From Narthecium ossifragum (lineage: Eukaryota; Streptophyta; Magnoliopsida; Dioscoreales; Nartheciaceae): a DNA stretch of 64,000 nucleotides. Shown piece after piece: positions 1 to 8,934 of this stretch. A model generated the notes under the pieces. The model was given only the letters and a program-made list of their open reading frames with translations. It was not told the origin of the DNA and did no database searches. The position numbers and the translations under genes were made by a program. The DNA lies in the NCBI GenBank assembly GCA_963920575.1, contig OY986973.1, positions 22,487,851 to 22,551,850 of the forward strand. The letters run 5' to 3'. Position 1 is the first letter of the stretch. Each line of letters opens with the position of its first letter.

Positions 1-2001
1 TGCTGATGGAATACCATTGAGCTCCAAATCAAACTTTTTCTCTATCAAGATTTCGTGCATCCGATGCTTTGCTGCTAGAGTCCGAATGCATGATTTCCTG
101 ACACATTCGACTGCCATTACCTTAATATCCCGGATATTGTCTAGCTCAGAGTACCAATTTAGCCACCGATGGACTAGCCCCGCAAACCAACTCATAATTA
201 GAATATCATCCTGTAAAATGAGGGTGGAAACATGCCTAGAGAAGCCCCCACTAGTGATTAGGCCATATCGATGGAGGCTTTTCTTTATAAACCTGATGGG
301 TGCCTCCATCTTAGTGATAGTTTCTACGGAAGAGCTGGATCCTGTGCAGCTGTTGGAAGAAGGGAGCAATGCAAGAGTTGCAGATGTCTCTGATGAGACA
401 TATTCCTTAGCCTTTTTCTGAAAATCATGGAATGCTTCCCTCAAATCCTTAGGCAGTGTTGGCTCAGCAATGTAGTTGGATAGGAGAACCTCTTCATTTT
501 GTTGAACCTTAGCGTTCATATCTTGCATCCAAATCTTTAGTAAGGACTTAAACCAGTGATCTGTTTTCATGCCATCTTTACGGAACTGTGCAATATGATC
601 CAGCATTGGGCTGCTGAGATTAAGTTTCTTAATCTCTGACTCTTTTATTCTCTTCAATCCATGGGCCAGCCATTTTTTGCCTATTCTAAGTGTCCATGCA
701 TCCCAAATTTCTTGCTTTTGAGCAGCAAATAAACCAATCTTGTCCTTCAACTTGTGCACTGCTCTTAATGTTACACTTTCTTTGGCGGATGTGCGAATGA
801 CAGTGCCAACGAACTGCAATCCACGAGGGTTATTGTTCGCTTCTGATACATCCATCATGTCTTCTATGTCCAGATATAAGGAACTCTTCACATAATTGGT
901 GATGTCCTCTTTCACACTGAGAGCAATATCCTTGGAACCTGAGATAGAGATAAATATTTCATCCATGTAGCGACAAACATAGAGTCTCACATCTCCAGAA
1001 GCATTCAGATGCTCAATGTAATCATCAAACCCATTCATCTGCCTTCGGACCCAACTGCGAAGCTTAGAGCACTGACGGTCTTTACAGGCACCAGAATTGG
1101 ATCCAATGCCTTCATACCTCATGCATATCCTGAAAATTTCACTGTCCAGTGCATCAAGATATATGTTCATAAGAACAGGTGAGAGAACTCCTTCCTGAGG
1201 AAGGCCCTGACCTTTTGGGAACCCCCCAAATCTAAAATTAAGAACACGGGCATCAAACATACGTTGGATAAATGAAGACAGCAATGCATCTTCAATCTTC
1301 TCCTCCATGAATGAGATCAGTTTGCATATAACATTACTGTCAGCCTCTTTATCCACATTCATTGTGAACCACCAATAGGGCTTACCAATCCCTTTGGAGA
1401 TGTACCTCAAAGCTGACTGATGACTCCTCCCACTTCTACAACCATGAGAAATCTTGGAGAAGTGTGGCCTATAGACCACCTCGAGTACCACTCTAATGGC
1501 TTCTTGAACAACCCTCAGCTTCAGTCTAGGAAGGACCAGGCACTCTTTCTTTCCGCTCCTAGCGGATATTGACACAGTATTTCCACCAACATCAAAATCC
1601 CCGGTCTCTAGCTGCTTGGCCAGTGTATTGAAACATAAATCATCTCTGCTTGATGATGCCAATTCAACATTAGAGTTTAGCCGAATGATATCATATGCAT
1701 CCTGGAGAGTCTCGACATTAGCAACGACCCTATACATGAGATCACTAAACTTTCCATCTCGGTATTGTGCCTTCACCCTCTTCTTGATACGCAGTTCCAT
1801 CAATCTCTTGAGCTCCATCCGAGACCGGTCTTTTTGCCTAGCAGAGGTGGTGAAATCATCAGGAAGACATGCTAAGCTCTTGGCCAATGACAGAGCACCT
1901 GAACCTTTTCTGTCACCTCCACCGACGTCCTTGCTATAACCTTCTGCATCTTCGAGATTGCAAAACAAGGAATCCTCAGGAAGAAAAGGTAAGCTTTTCA
2001 T
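1..2001 (-). CDS. nuclear-encoded organellar group II intron maturase (nMAT3/nMAT4-like), 3' end outside window
   Basis: Reading the minus strand from 2001 to base 1 gives one unbroken frame of 667 codons that continues past the left edge. It contains a reverse-transcriptase domain (RT blocks with FSKISHGCRSGRS near 1384-1455 and GLPQEGVLSPVLMNIYLDAL near 1150-1210), then a maturase domain X (near 20-260) with the WLNWY and CIRTLAAKHRMHE segments typical of intron maturases. The RT active-site motif YADD is replaced by YMDE at 958-969, so reverse transcription is unlikely while RNA binding and splicing may remain. Family knowledge: nuclear nMAT proteins are imported into mitochondria and help splice group II introns. 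The ATG at 2001 is the first in the main frame. The frame stays open upstream to an acceptor at about 2097, so a targeting sequence on an upstream exon is possible. Assignment to nMAT3 versus nMAT4 is not settled. Confidence 0.88.
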   Translation of the reverse strand, partial: MKSLPFLPEDSLFCNLEDAEGYSKDVGGGDRKGSGALSLAKSLACLPDDFTTSARQKDRSRMELKRLMELRIKKRVKAQYRDGKFSDLMYRVVANVETLQDAYDIIRLNSNVELASSSRDDLCFNTLAKQLETGDFDVGGNTVSISARSGKKECLVLPRLKLRVVQEAIRVVLEVVYRPHFSKISHGCRSGRSHQSALRYISKGIGKPYWWFTMNVDKEADSNVICKLISFMEEKIEDALLSSFIQRMFDARVLNFRFGGFPKGQGLPQEGVLSPVLMNIYLDALDSEIFRICMRYEGIGSNSGACKDRQCSKLRSWVRRQMNGFDDYIEHLNASGDVRLYVCRYMDEIFISISGSKDIALSVKEDITNYVKSSLYLDIEDMMDVSEANNNPRGLQFVGTVIRTSAKESVTLRAVHKLKDKIGLFAAQKQEIWDAWTLRIGKKWLAHGLKRIKESEIKKLNLSSPMLDHIAQFRKDGMKTDHWFKSLLKIWMQDMNAKVQQNEEVLLSNYIAEPTLPKDLREAFHDFQKKAKEYVSSETSATLALLPSSNSCTGSSSSVETITKMEAPIRFIKKSLHRYGLITSGGFSRHVSTLILQDDILIMSWFAGLVHRWLNWYSELDNIRDIKVMAVECVRKSCIRTLAAKHRMHEILIEKKFDLELNGIPSA

Positions 2002-3180
2002 TGACAAGATCTTGCTAGTATTCAACCCACCATTTTCCGCCTTTTCAAGAACCGAAAGTGTCGCATAGGAACACAAACCTTCACGAGCCTTTCCGACTGC
2101 AACAATAACAACAAGAATCCCTAGTTTCACAGCAATTGAAAAGTATCCAAACTAATATGCAGCATCATACTATAATTTGTCTATACCACTCAGAAAAACC
2201 CGTAAGAAATGGTTTACCTAAAAAGTGGTCTGATTTCAGAAGAAACCCGGCAACTCGCTTTGTGGGGCTTCTCCTCAATGCCACGAAACACATATTGTAT
2301 AAAAAACCTGATGATGGTTCAAGAAACTATGTCAGGATCAATACTAGTACAACTGCGACATACTTCCAGAGGCATTACATCAAACAACTTGCATGCAAAC
2401 ATGAGTACGTTGGGCTTACCCTTTGGCACGATGAAGCACGAAGGTATCTTATTTAGCATGTATCTTAAAGCACTCAGCTTTAAGATACATCCAGTTTTTG
2501 TTTGATACTTGGCAATGAATGAGATAAGACATGCTAAATAAGCAACAATTTAATCCATCCTAGTGGGAATTTAACCTTCTTTGAGAATCCCAAGTCAAAT
2601 GAACAGCATACAGCTATCTTTAAATATCCTCCAGGTGTCAAATCTTTTTTCTCAGCATAAACTGATGTTATTCTTCAGTCAGGATGAGTACATATGAATA
2701 TTAGCATACCCAAATCTCCCTTCAAAGTAGCCAGATTGCACCCAATTTCTACATATATCTTTTAAACTAGGATAGATCTTATCAGAAGACTGCCCATTGC
2801 TGCTTAAGCAGCATATACATTTAAAGGAATCTGGCAAAAAATGTAACTAACCAGAGTGTAATTGGGCTGGCTTTCCTTTGATTCTGTTGGCTTCGGAATA
2901 GAGGAAGACTCCCAGGTGTTTGATCTGAGAGGGGTAACTGGCTGGGAATAAAGAAGCAGAGGGTGGTCTCTACTATTCGATACGATGGAAAACTACACAT
3001 GAAAGAGAGAGAGCAGGAGAGAGAGAAGGGGGGCTAGGAAAGCGAAAGAAAGAGGGGGGTCTCACCTTCGATGCCCTCTTGATGTCACAATTCGGCGGAT
3101 GAGAGAGCTCCGGCGGCGACGATGGCTAGACAAGAACCGCCAAAAGAGAGTCCGTTGGACCTCTGGAGACAGTCTCTCTA
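2002..3180 (-). other. 5' leader exons and intron of the maturase gene
   Basis: On minus, a non-coding exon seems to end at about 3066 with a GTGAG donor, and the main exon begins at 2096 after a pyrimidine-rich tract and an AG acceptor. A possible middle exon lies at about 2850-2931 (acceptor TTTATTCCCAG, donor GTTAGT). It is open in all three frames and, in one of them, would join in phase to the main exon. No ATG was found in the first exon, so these are best read as 5' UTR or leader exons. A purine-rich GAGAGA stretch lies at 3000-3060. Only the splice signals and reading frames support the exon borders. Confidence 0.4.
2310..2445 (-). repeat. fragment of dispersed foldback repeat R
   Basis: The stretch with TACTAGTACAACTG, CATCAAACAACTTGCATGC and GTTGGGCTTACCCTTTG recurs around 37740-37870 and, in part, at 5370-5400. 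It lies inside the leader intron of the maturase gene and has no coding content that can be recognised. Confidence 0.6.
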
Positions 3181-3727
3181 TAATTAAGTTTATCTTTTAT
3201 CACCGTTTCATACTATTCTAACCTAAAATAGTGTGCATGGTAACATTAATTTTTTGAAAAATTAAGCCAAAATAAACTGAGGCCTTCTCGTTTTGTCTAC
3301 TGTTTTACAAAACTGAAGCCCAAGACAAGCTGAAGCCCAAAACAAACTGAGCCCAAAACAAACCGGGGGGCCCATTAGTAGATATATATGACTGAATATG
3401 TATATATTGTTAAGTGTTGTATATATCAAAGATAGTATGGTCATTCACGCATTACTTCCATTCACATTCCATATTCGTTAGTGCATATCAAACGTATAAA
3501 ACCATCATTCTTATTCCGAATCATTGTTCAACCAAACACAATCATCATCACTCCATTCCTCAGTCTATTCCATACCTAGTCACATTCCATTCCTCATTTC
3601 ATTCCCCACTGCAAACCAAACATGGCCAAAGGGTTTTTGAAACAGTTGCTGAATTTAATTAGAAAATAAAAATGAAAAATGGCCTATTGTCTGGGGCCTC
3701 TGGGCCTTATAATATTATTGACTTTAA
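3181..3727. other. intergenic, AT-rich, no gene seen
   Basis: No convincing reading frame was found. A segment of about 35 bp at 3626-3660 (CAAAGGGTTTTTGAAACAG onward) is repeated at about 3758-3795, inside the adjoining repeat R. This suggests a small local duplication. Nothing else was recognised. Confidence 0.5.
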
Positions 3728-3865
3728 TGCACGAATAGGGGTTTCGGGGTTTCCGTTCAAAGGGTTTTTGGAACAGTTGCTGAATTTAATTTAAAAGAAA
3801 TCGTAAAAAATAAGGTGGCGGGTAATCAGGTTCATGATATAGATTTTGCGAGGGCTGGGGGCTTA

Positions 3866-4091
3866 AAAACTGTTTGGTTGAGGGATAAGGGGGGATAACC
3901 CCACTTTATCTCCCATTATCCCCATTTTTTACCCAAACACCAAAAGTAATGATTACAGGGTTATTCCCATTCCACCTACCACCATCACTCTACTTTTTCT
4001 TACCCCCATTTCTTAACCCCACTTTTTCTAACCCCATCTAACCTTATCCCCTCTTAACTCCACTTTTTCTAACCCCATACCAAACGGGGGC
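3866..4091. mobile_element. Tourist-like MITE, about 226 bp
   Basis: The ends carry imperfect inverted repeats around GTTTGGT (left AAAACTGTTTGGTTG; right complement GCCCCCGTTTGGTATG), flanked by TTA on both sides. The related unfilled sequence at about 38090-38120 (opposite strand) lacks it. The inside is rich in CCCCAnTTTTT runs. The 3-bp target site and the TIR core suggest PIF/Harbinger origin; the exact borders are tentative. Confidence 0.5.
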
Positions 4092-4176
4092 TTAATGGTT
4101 GAAGAGATGGGATATAGCTTTGGTTAGCTATAGAAGAGGCATATATAAAGCCATTGGATATTTGGACGGTCTTTAA

Positions 4177-4241
4177 GGCCCTGTTTGGTACTTGCTATCA
4201 CTTGTCCTCATCCCGGGATAGCATCCAAACAGGGCCTTATC
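4177..4241. repeat. hairpin at the left end of the PIF element
   Basis: GGCCCTGTTTGG at 4177-4188 is followed within 65 bp by its reverse complement (CCAAACAGGGCC, about 4228-4239), with GCTATC and GATAGC pairing inside. The left terminus is therefore a small palindrome containing two opposed TIR copies. Confidence 0.75.
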
Positions 4242-4444
4242 CTCGGGTGAGGATAAGGTTTATCCTAGGATTCCTAATCCCAAGATTAGAGGGGGTTTTA
4301 TGCAAAAACCCCCCAAACCCCACCTACCCCATCTACTTTCCACCTCACTAATCCCTATTCATATCCTACCTTTTTCATCTAATATTATTAATTTACTTTA
4401 CACCTCACCAATCCAAAATTAAATTAATAATATAAATTAATAAT

Positions 4445-4570
4445 AAAAAAGGTAGCTCATTGATGTGTATAAAATAATGATATAAATTAATAATAGAAAA
4501 GGTATCTCATTGATGTGTATAAATTAATAATAGAAAATGTAGCTCATTGATGTGTATAAATTAATATAAT
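4445..4570. repeat. tandem repeat, three units of about 45-60 bp
   Basis: The block GTAGCTCATTGATGTGTATA, or a one-base variant, occurs three times in a row, separated by AT-rich AAATTAATAATAGAAAA text. No coding function is visible. Confidence 0.8.
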
Positions 4571-4714
4571 AAATTAATTATTATATTTATAATAAAAAAT
4601 AAAAATAAAATATTATTATATTAATATAAAATGGGTCAGCATGAGGATGCAATGATGTGTATAACCATCCCATGTTATCATGCTATGCCATGTGGCGATG
4701 CGATCCTTTTTTTA

Positions 4715-4846
4715 CATTCACTGTAAGTGGAGGTCACGTATTCGTCGCCGAAGGCCACGGTGCCGATAAGAATGCCCCCAACACCGTCGAGTCATACGAC
4801 CCGGTGGAGGACAGGAGGGCATCGATGCTGACGATGGCGGAGTAGC
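4715..4846 (+). pseudogene. fragment resembling an F-box/kelch-repeat gene, inside the PIF element
   Basis: A plus frame ending at the stop 4843-4845 reads SGGHVFVAEGHGADKNA and then VESYDPVEDRRASMLTMAE. This closely follows the kelch blade signature of plant F-box/kelch proteins (VYVAGGHD-KNA-YD-W-MAEERDE), with the second glycine of the GG pair and the tryptophan changed. It ends at a stop where family members continue. The stretch is GC-rich in a very AT-rich element, as expected of captured exon sequence. It is too short to be functional, and the family assignment comes from motif recall only. Confidence 0.5.
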
Positions 4847-5456
4847 GGGCGTTTACAGGATATGGCAAATAAGGGGCATTGATATGAGAGGGATTATCAG
4901 GAGGAGGCGTCGAAAAGGACGGGTGGGGTGATAATATTATACTTTACTTAATATAATATGTATTATTATATTATTAAGTAATTTATTAAAACCAAGGTGA
5001 ATATTTATGTATTATCATATTATTAATTAAAGTACCAATATTATTAATTTACTTTCCACCTCATCAATCCCTATTCCTATTCCATTTTTTTTCATCCAAT
5101 ATTATTCATTTACTTTACACCTCACCAATTCCAAGTAATCATTACCTCCTTATCCCCACTTTTTCAATCAAACACCAAGGTGGGATAAAATTTATCCCAC
5201 AATTTATTCCGGGTTACTAATCCCTATCCCATCTAATCCTAAAATAGACTATCCCACGACCAAATAAGGCCTAATGGTTCCACTAATTCCTCAAGTTGGT
5301 TTCCTTCGTGCAGTTGAGTGCTCTTATCAACTTCGCCATCTTATTAGTCTTCGTGTTGCATCGTGCCAAAGGGGTAAGCCCAACGTACTCACGTTTAACA
5401 TCAGCTATCCAATAACTGACAAACATGTGTTGAAAAAACTCCGTCAGTCCCCGTAC

Positions 5457-7184
5457 ATGATAGGAAAAGGAACACTTGAGATGGAACCCCTTGCTGAGCC
5501 GCCAGACAAGGGTCTCCCCCCCACCGCAACCCCTGGTCTCCTGCCCGGCGAGGTTAACCGGCCCTCCGGCTGCTCTTGGGCGCAAGTGGCTAGCCATGGG
5601 CCTTCCTTTTCCAAGTTTGTCTCTCAAGAGGAGCTCAGCAAACTCCGTAGGATGGCGAAACCCGACAGAGCAGTCATCTCCCCGGAGGTGCTTGCTAGGG
5701 GAAGAGCTAGGTGGAGCCATACTCTGTTTGGGCGCTTTGTCGGTGGTCCTGTTGGCATCGAGTTCCTCAGGAGACGGCTTGCGATAATGTGGCGCACGAG
5801 TGAACCGTTCCTGGTTGTAGATAGGGTGGACGGAGTTTTTGCTTTCAAATTCGGCAATGAAGACGACCTGTTACTTGTTCTCACGGGAGGTCCTTGGATG
5901 GTCGATGGAAAAACTCTCTCACTGATCAGATGGCGTGACTGTTTCCGTCCACGTGCAGCGGACTTCGTCCGTGCCCTGGTGTGGTTGAGAATCCCGGATG
6001 TTGCATTTGAGTTCTCAGAGAGAGAAGCGGTTCTCGCCGTTGCCATGAGGGCAGGAACCCCTGTGGCTTTGGACCACTCTACCAAGTTCGCGGACAGAGG
6101 AAAGTACGCCAGAGTCTGCGTTGAAGTGGATCTCTCTCGGCCGGCAATGACGGAGACGGAGGTGGAGTACGAGGACTCTGACGGCCACCTGATAACATAC
6201 ACCCAAGCCTTTGTCTACGAAAACATCACGCTATGCCCGCACTGTGGATGTCTTGGTCATAAGTATAGTAACTGCTTGAAGAGGAAGGCCGGAGTGGAAA
6301 CTCCCATTCACAATGGAGGCGAGGCCATGGAGATGAGTCAAGAGGGAGCTCCGACAGGTGATGCAACCGGGACTGAGGGTGCTTTCGGTATTAGCACATC
6401 AGAGATCGGATGGCAAACTATCCAAACCCGCCGGCTTCGCCCTCCGGCTCCTAGAGTCGGTGCCAGGCAACAAGCGGCGACCCATGGAGAGCAAGGAAAG
6501 ACGACGGAGCAGGGTAAGGATGCTGCTCCGCACGAGCAACGCAACCTCAGCAGCAACATTAAAGCTCAATCAAATCACAACGGTCCAGGTCATGCGAATC
6601 AACGGCTGGGGCTGCCTGCGCATCTAGGGAGCTCCAGTAGCCTAAGAGCAGAACCTGGCGAAGCGGCGGCTGGCAAAAACCCTAAGGGTAAAGCTATATG
6701 GAAACCGGCTGAGCCCAGATCTGAGGGTCGCAACCGGTTTGATCCGCTCAAGGAAATCGTGACCGTTGACGATGATATCTTAGCTGAGATGTCCTTACAT
6801 GAGCTGGGATGGTACGCAAGGGAGAGGGGGAGACCCAATAGACCGGGGCCTTTGGTTATCCCCAGAGGTCTCAAAACTGGCCACACCTCTGGTCCTTACC
6901 AAGCTGAGCTGCTTAAGGGAGGAAGCGAAGAATCTCAAATCCTTGATGATGCGGTACTAATGGACTGCCATCGACAAGGAGTGGTAGAGCTACAACAAGC
7001 CCTGTTGCAAGATAACGTCAGCGGCAACCGAGATAGGTGCAGTGATTATAGGGATGTGGAGATGTCTCCGGCCCTATCTGGTCATCCTCCTGGCTTCCCC
7101 CCCCCCCCCCTCGCAAGCATTAGTCCTTCCTGTGGTTTCAGAGGATATATGTATGGCAGATACAAGGTCAGGCAACGAAGCTAA
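5457..7184 (+). CDS. LINE ORF1 protein (DUF4283 plus CCHC zinc knuckle)
   Basis: The frame is open from upstream of the element, but the first ATG inside the LINE is at 5457 (another at 5481), giving about 575 residues. A DUF4283 domain follows WSHTLFGRFVGG (from about 5713) and contains GGPWMVDGKTLSLIRWRDCF. A zinc knuckle C-x2-C-x4-H-x4-C is read as CPHCGCLGHKYSNC at about 6232-6273. The C-terminal third is low complexity and hydrophilic. Known role of such proteins: an RNA-binding chaperone of plant L1 elements. The frame is intact over its whole length. A poly-C run of 10 (7100-7109) near the end could hide a length error. Confidence 0.85.
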   Translation: MIGKGTLEMEPLAEPPDKGLPPTATPGLLPGEVNRPSGCSWAQVASHGPSFSKFVSQEELSKLRRMAKPDRAVISPEVLARGRARWSHTLFGRFVGGPVGIEFLRRRLAIMWRTSEPFLVVDRVDGVFAFKFGNEDDLLLVLTGGPWMVDGKTLSLIRWRDCFRPRAADFVRALVWLRIPDVAFEFSEREAVLAVAMRAGTPVALDHSTKFADRGKYARVCVEVDLSRPAMTETEVEYEDSDGHLITYTQAFVYENITLCPHCGCLGHKYSNCLKRKAGVETPIHNGGEAMEMSQEGAPTGDATGTEGAFGISTSEIGWQTIQTRRLRPPAPRVGARQQAATHGEQGKTTEQGKDAAPHEQRNLSSNIKAQSNHNGPGHANQRLGLPAHLGSSSSLRAEPGEAAAGKNPKGKAIWKPAEPRSEGRNRFDPLKEIVTVDDDILAEMSLHELGWYARERGRPNRPGPLVIPRGLKTGHTSGPYQAELLKGGSEESQILDDAVLMDCHRQGVVELQQALLQDNVSGNRDRCSDYRDVEMSPALSGHPPGFPPPPLASISPSCGFRGYMYGRYKVRQRS

Positions 7185-7237
7185 ACGGCTGAAATGGGAG
7201 TACGCTGGTGGTAGCCCTCCCCCACCCTCCCATAGTA

Positions 7238-7315
7238 ATGGTTAAAATTCTTTCCTGGAACTGCCACGGCCTAGGAGCGAGGCGGGCAATTCGAGCAGGG
7301 AGAAGCTTAATCTAG
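7238..7315 (+). pseudogene. ORF2 stub of the LINE (endonuclease start only)
   Basis: Starting at ATG 7238, the frame begins with MVKILSWNCHGLGARRAIRA, the usual N-terminus of the plant LINE apurinic-type endonuclease (WNCxGLG motif). A stop follows at 7313-7315, where an internal deletion has joined this start to the 3' end of the element. Confidence 0.8.
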
Positions 7316-7457
7316 TTGCACAGCTTAGATTTTGTCTTTCTTTTGGAGATAGTTATTACTCCCAAGGGTCTGTCCTGGTTATTAAGGTAGTTTGATGTAA
7401 CTCTTCATACTGAGTAGCCTGATGGCTTAATTATTCAAAAAAAGCTATCCAATAACT

Positions 7458-8069
7458 ATTTTAAGAGGGGGAACTATTTTAAGTCAACATCAGCTATCCA
7501 ATAACTATGTCATCACATGTTTCATAAATCTATATATGGATCTCACTTTTAAATCATCATATGCTTGATTTAGATCTCCCAGTCATTACCAAAGGTATCA
7601 CTGAACCCTTTCTTATCTTTCATATGTTAATGAGTCTTATTTTTCATGACATGGTGGACATAGATCTTGCGGGTGATTGCCAAAGGTAACATTAAACTAC
7701 ACCTTCTCCGTCCTATCTCGGCGATATGTATGTAGCAGCACGCCGTTGAACATTCTATGTCTTGCATTCAAAGTTTCCTCGCGTGCAGATATGGTGATAA
7801 AAACAAAACACACTAGAGTAAAAATATATTACCCACTTGAGTTAGTTGATAAAGCACCATCCTTTTTTATGTTTGGACTCACCGGTTTGAGAGGAGTGTG
7901 GTGGTGGTGCTGTAAATGAAAAAGGATGATTGATTTAAACTTATCATAATTCAAGAATGAAACAAAATCTAACATATGTTAGATCAAGTAAGGAATTATT
8001 TGGGCCATTTGTGTTTTAGTCTCTAGAATGAACTAAGTAAATAATATATCATCTTTATAAGAAACTAGT
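7458..8069. other. intergenic, left part of duplication unit A
   Basis: A third copy of CAGCTATCCAATAACTATG lies at about 7494-7510, just beyond the LINE target duplication, so the target itself was a short repeat. The text ATGGTGGACATAGAT at about 7653-7667 corresponds to the unfilled site of the LINE found in unit B. From about 7700 the sequence no longer matches unit B. No gene was recognised. Confidence 0.55.
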
Positions 8070-8450
8070 TCTATCCCTTGCCACATGACAAGGTAACCAC
8101 CATCTCCCCTCACCTCCCTCATAACTCCCCACTAACCCCCACTAATTCCCTCCCTCTCCCACTATTACCCCCTCCACATCAGCAGCCACATAGGATAAAT
8201 CCTGCCACATAGAATGCCAGTAGGACAACAAAAGGTTAACTTATAATCATGTTCCTCTATAAGGATGATTATGGTTATAAGTGAAATTTTTGTTATCCTA
8301 CGTGGCGGGAGAATGTCCTAGGTGGAACCTATGTGACGTCTATGTGGCATGATGATCCTAGATTGAGGGGGGTTTAGTGGGATGGAGTTATTGTGTGATT
8401 ATTGGGATGAGATTGGTGGTTACCTTGCCAGGTGACAGGAGGCATAACCA
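8070..8450. mobile_element. MITE family X, about 380 bp
   Basis: The ends are inverted copies around GACAAGGTAACCACCA (left, about 8087) and TGGTGGTTACCTTGCC (right, about 8410). Internal CCCACTAA/TTAGTGGG text and AGGATGATTATGGTTATAAG also pair across the middle. Unit B has nothing here (about 41440), so it is an insertion in A or a loss from B. A partial second copy is at 55305-55490. Confidence 0.7.
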
Positions 8451-8934
8451 ATATATATATATATATATAGAAAATTCATGATTATATATTTAAATTTAGA
8501 TGAGTAATACTTATAAGTAAAACATGTTTGAATATAATTGGCACGTGCGAACGGACAAATAGTCCTCCAGATAGAAGAAAGATTGGTCTCCATGCAACCC
8601 ATGTGATGCGCCATCCAGCAAGTCACCTAAATCAGTGACAGACCCACTTGCCCACTGTTCTAGCTTACCTACCCTCCCAATTAAAATAACTAGTTTTAAA
8701 AGATATACTTATTTTTATTAACTTGAAATAAAAAATAAAAAAGAAGAATTACCCTTCCATAGAGCAAACATTAATGATACAAACAAATAATTTGAAATTT
8801 GGCCAAACAAAAAAAAAAAAAAGGAAAATTCTAATGATTACAAACAATTAAGCACACAAATGGAGATGCAGATCTCCCTATTATTCTACTTCTTTGTTAC
8901 AATCTTTTAAGAATAGGCCGTGATTTTAATAATG
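8451..8934. other. 3' flank of FLA copy A
   Basis: AT-rich sequence conserved in unit B (41460-41900), including a poly-A run at about 8810-8820. The last part is presumably the FLA 3' UTR. No other feature was seen. Confidence 0.5.

Larger units (their letters stand above)
4177..5271. mobile_element. PIF/Harbinger-type non-autonomous element, 1095 bp
   Basis: Left end GGCCCTGTTTGGTA and right-end complement GGCCTTATTTGGTCG form the TIR, flanked by the 3-bp target duplication TAA (4174-4176 and 5272-5274). The paralogous repeat at 37620-37640 shows the empty site CTTTAATGG, which proves an insertion. There is no transposase. A short GC-rich island at about 4715-4860 resembles a piece of an F-box/kelch gene (separate entry). 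The rest is AT-rich with tandem repeats. Confidence 0.82.
3728..5402 (+). repeat. repeat R, copy interrupted by two PIF/Harbinger-type insertions
   Basis: The order of blocks 3728-3865, 4092-4176 and 5272-5402 matches the uninterrupted copies at 37551-37780 (same strand) and 38210-37830 (opposite strand). The two gaps correspond to the insertions at 3866-4091 and 4177-5271. The shared text includes GAAGAGATGG, GCCATTGGATATTTG and CGTACTCA. The repeat has no recognisable protein; its nature is unknown. Confidence 0.7.
5418..7442 (+). mobile_element. L1-type LINE, internally deleted, ORF1 retained
   Basis: The element lies between 15-bp target duplications AGCTATCCAATAACT (5403-5417 and 7443-7457) and ends in an A run. 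It holds a complete ORF1, the first 25 codons of ORF2, then directly a 3' tail with the hairpin AGCC-TGAT-GGCT at 7416-7427. Most of ORF2 (endonuclease, RT) is missing, so the copy cannot move by itself. Confidence 0.88.
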
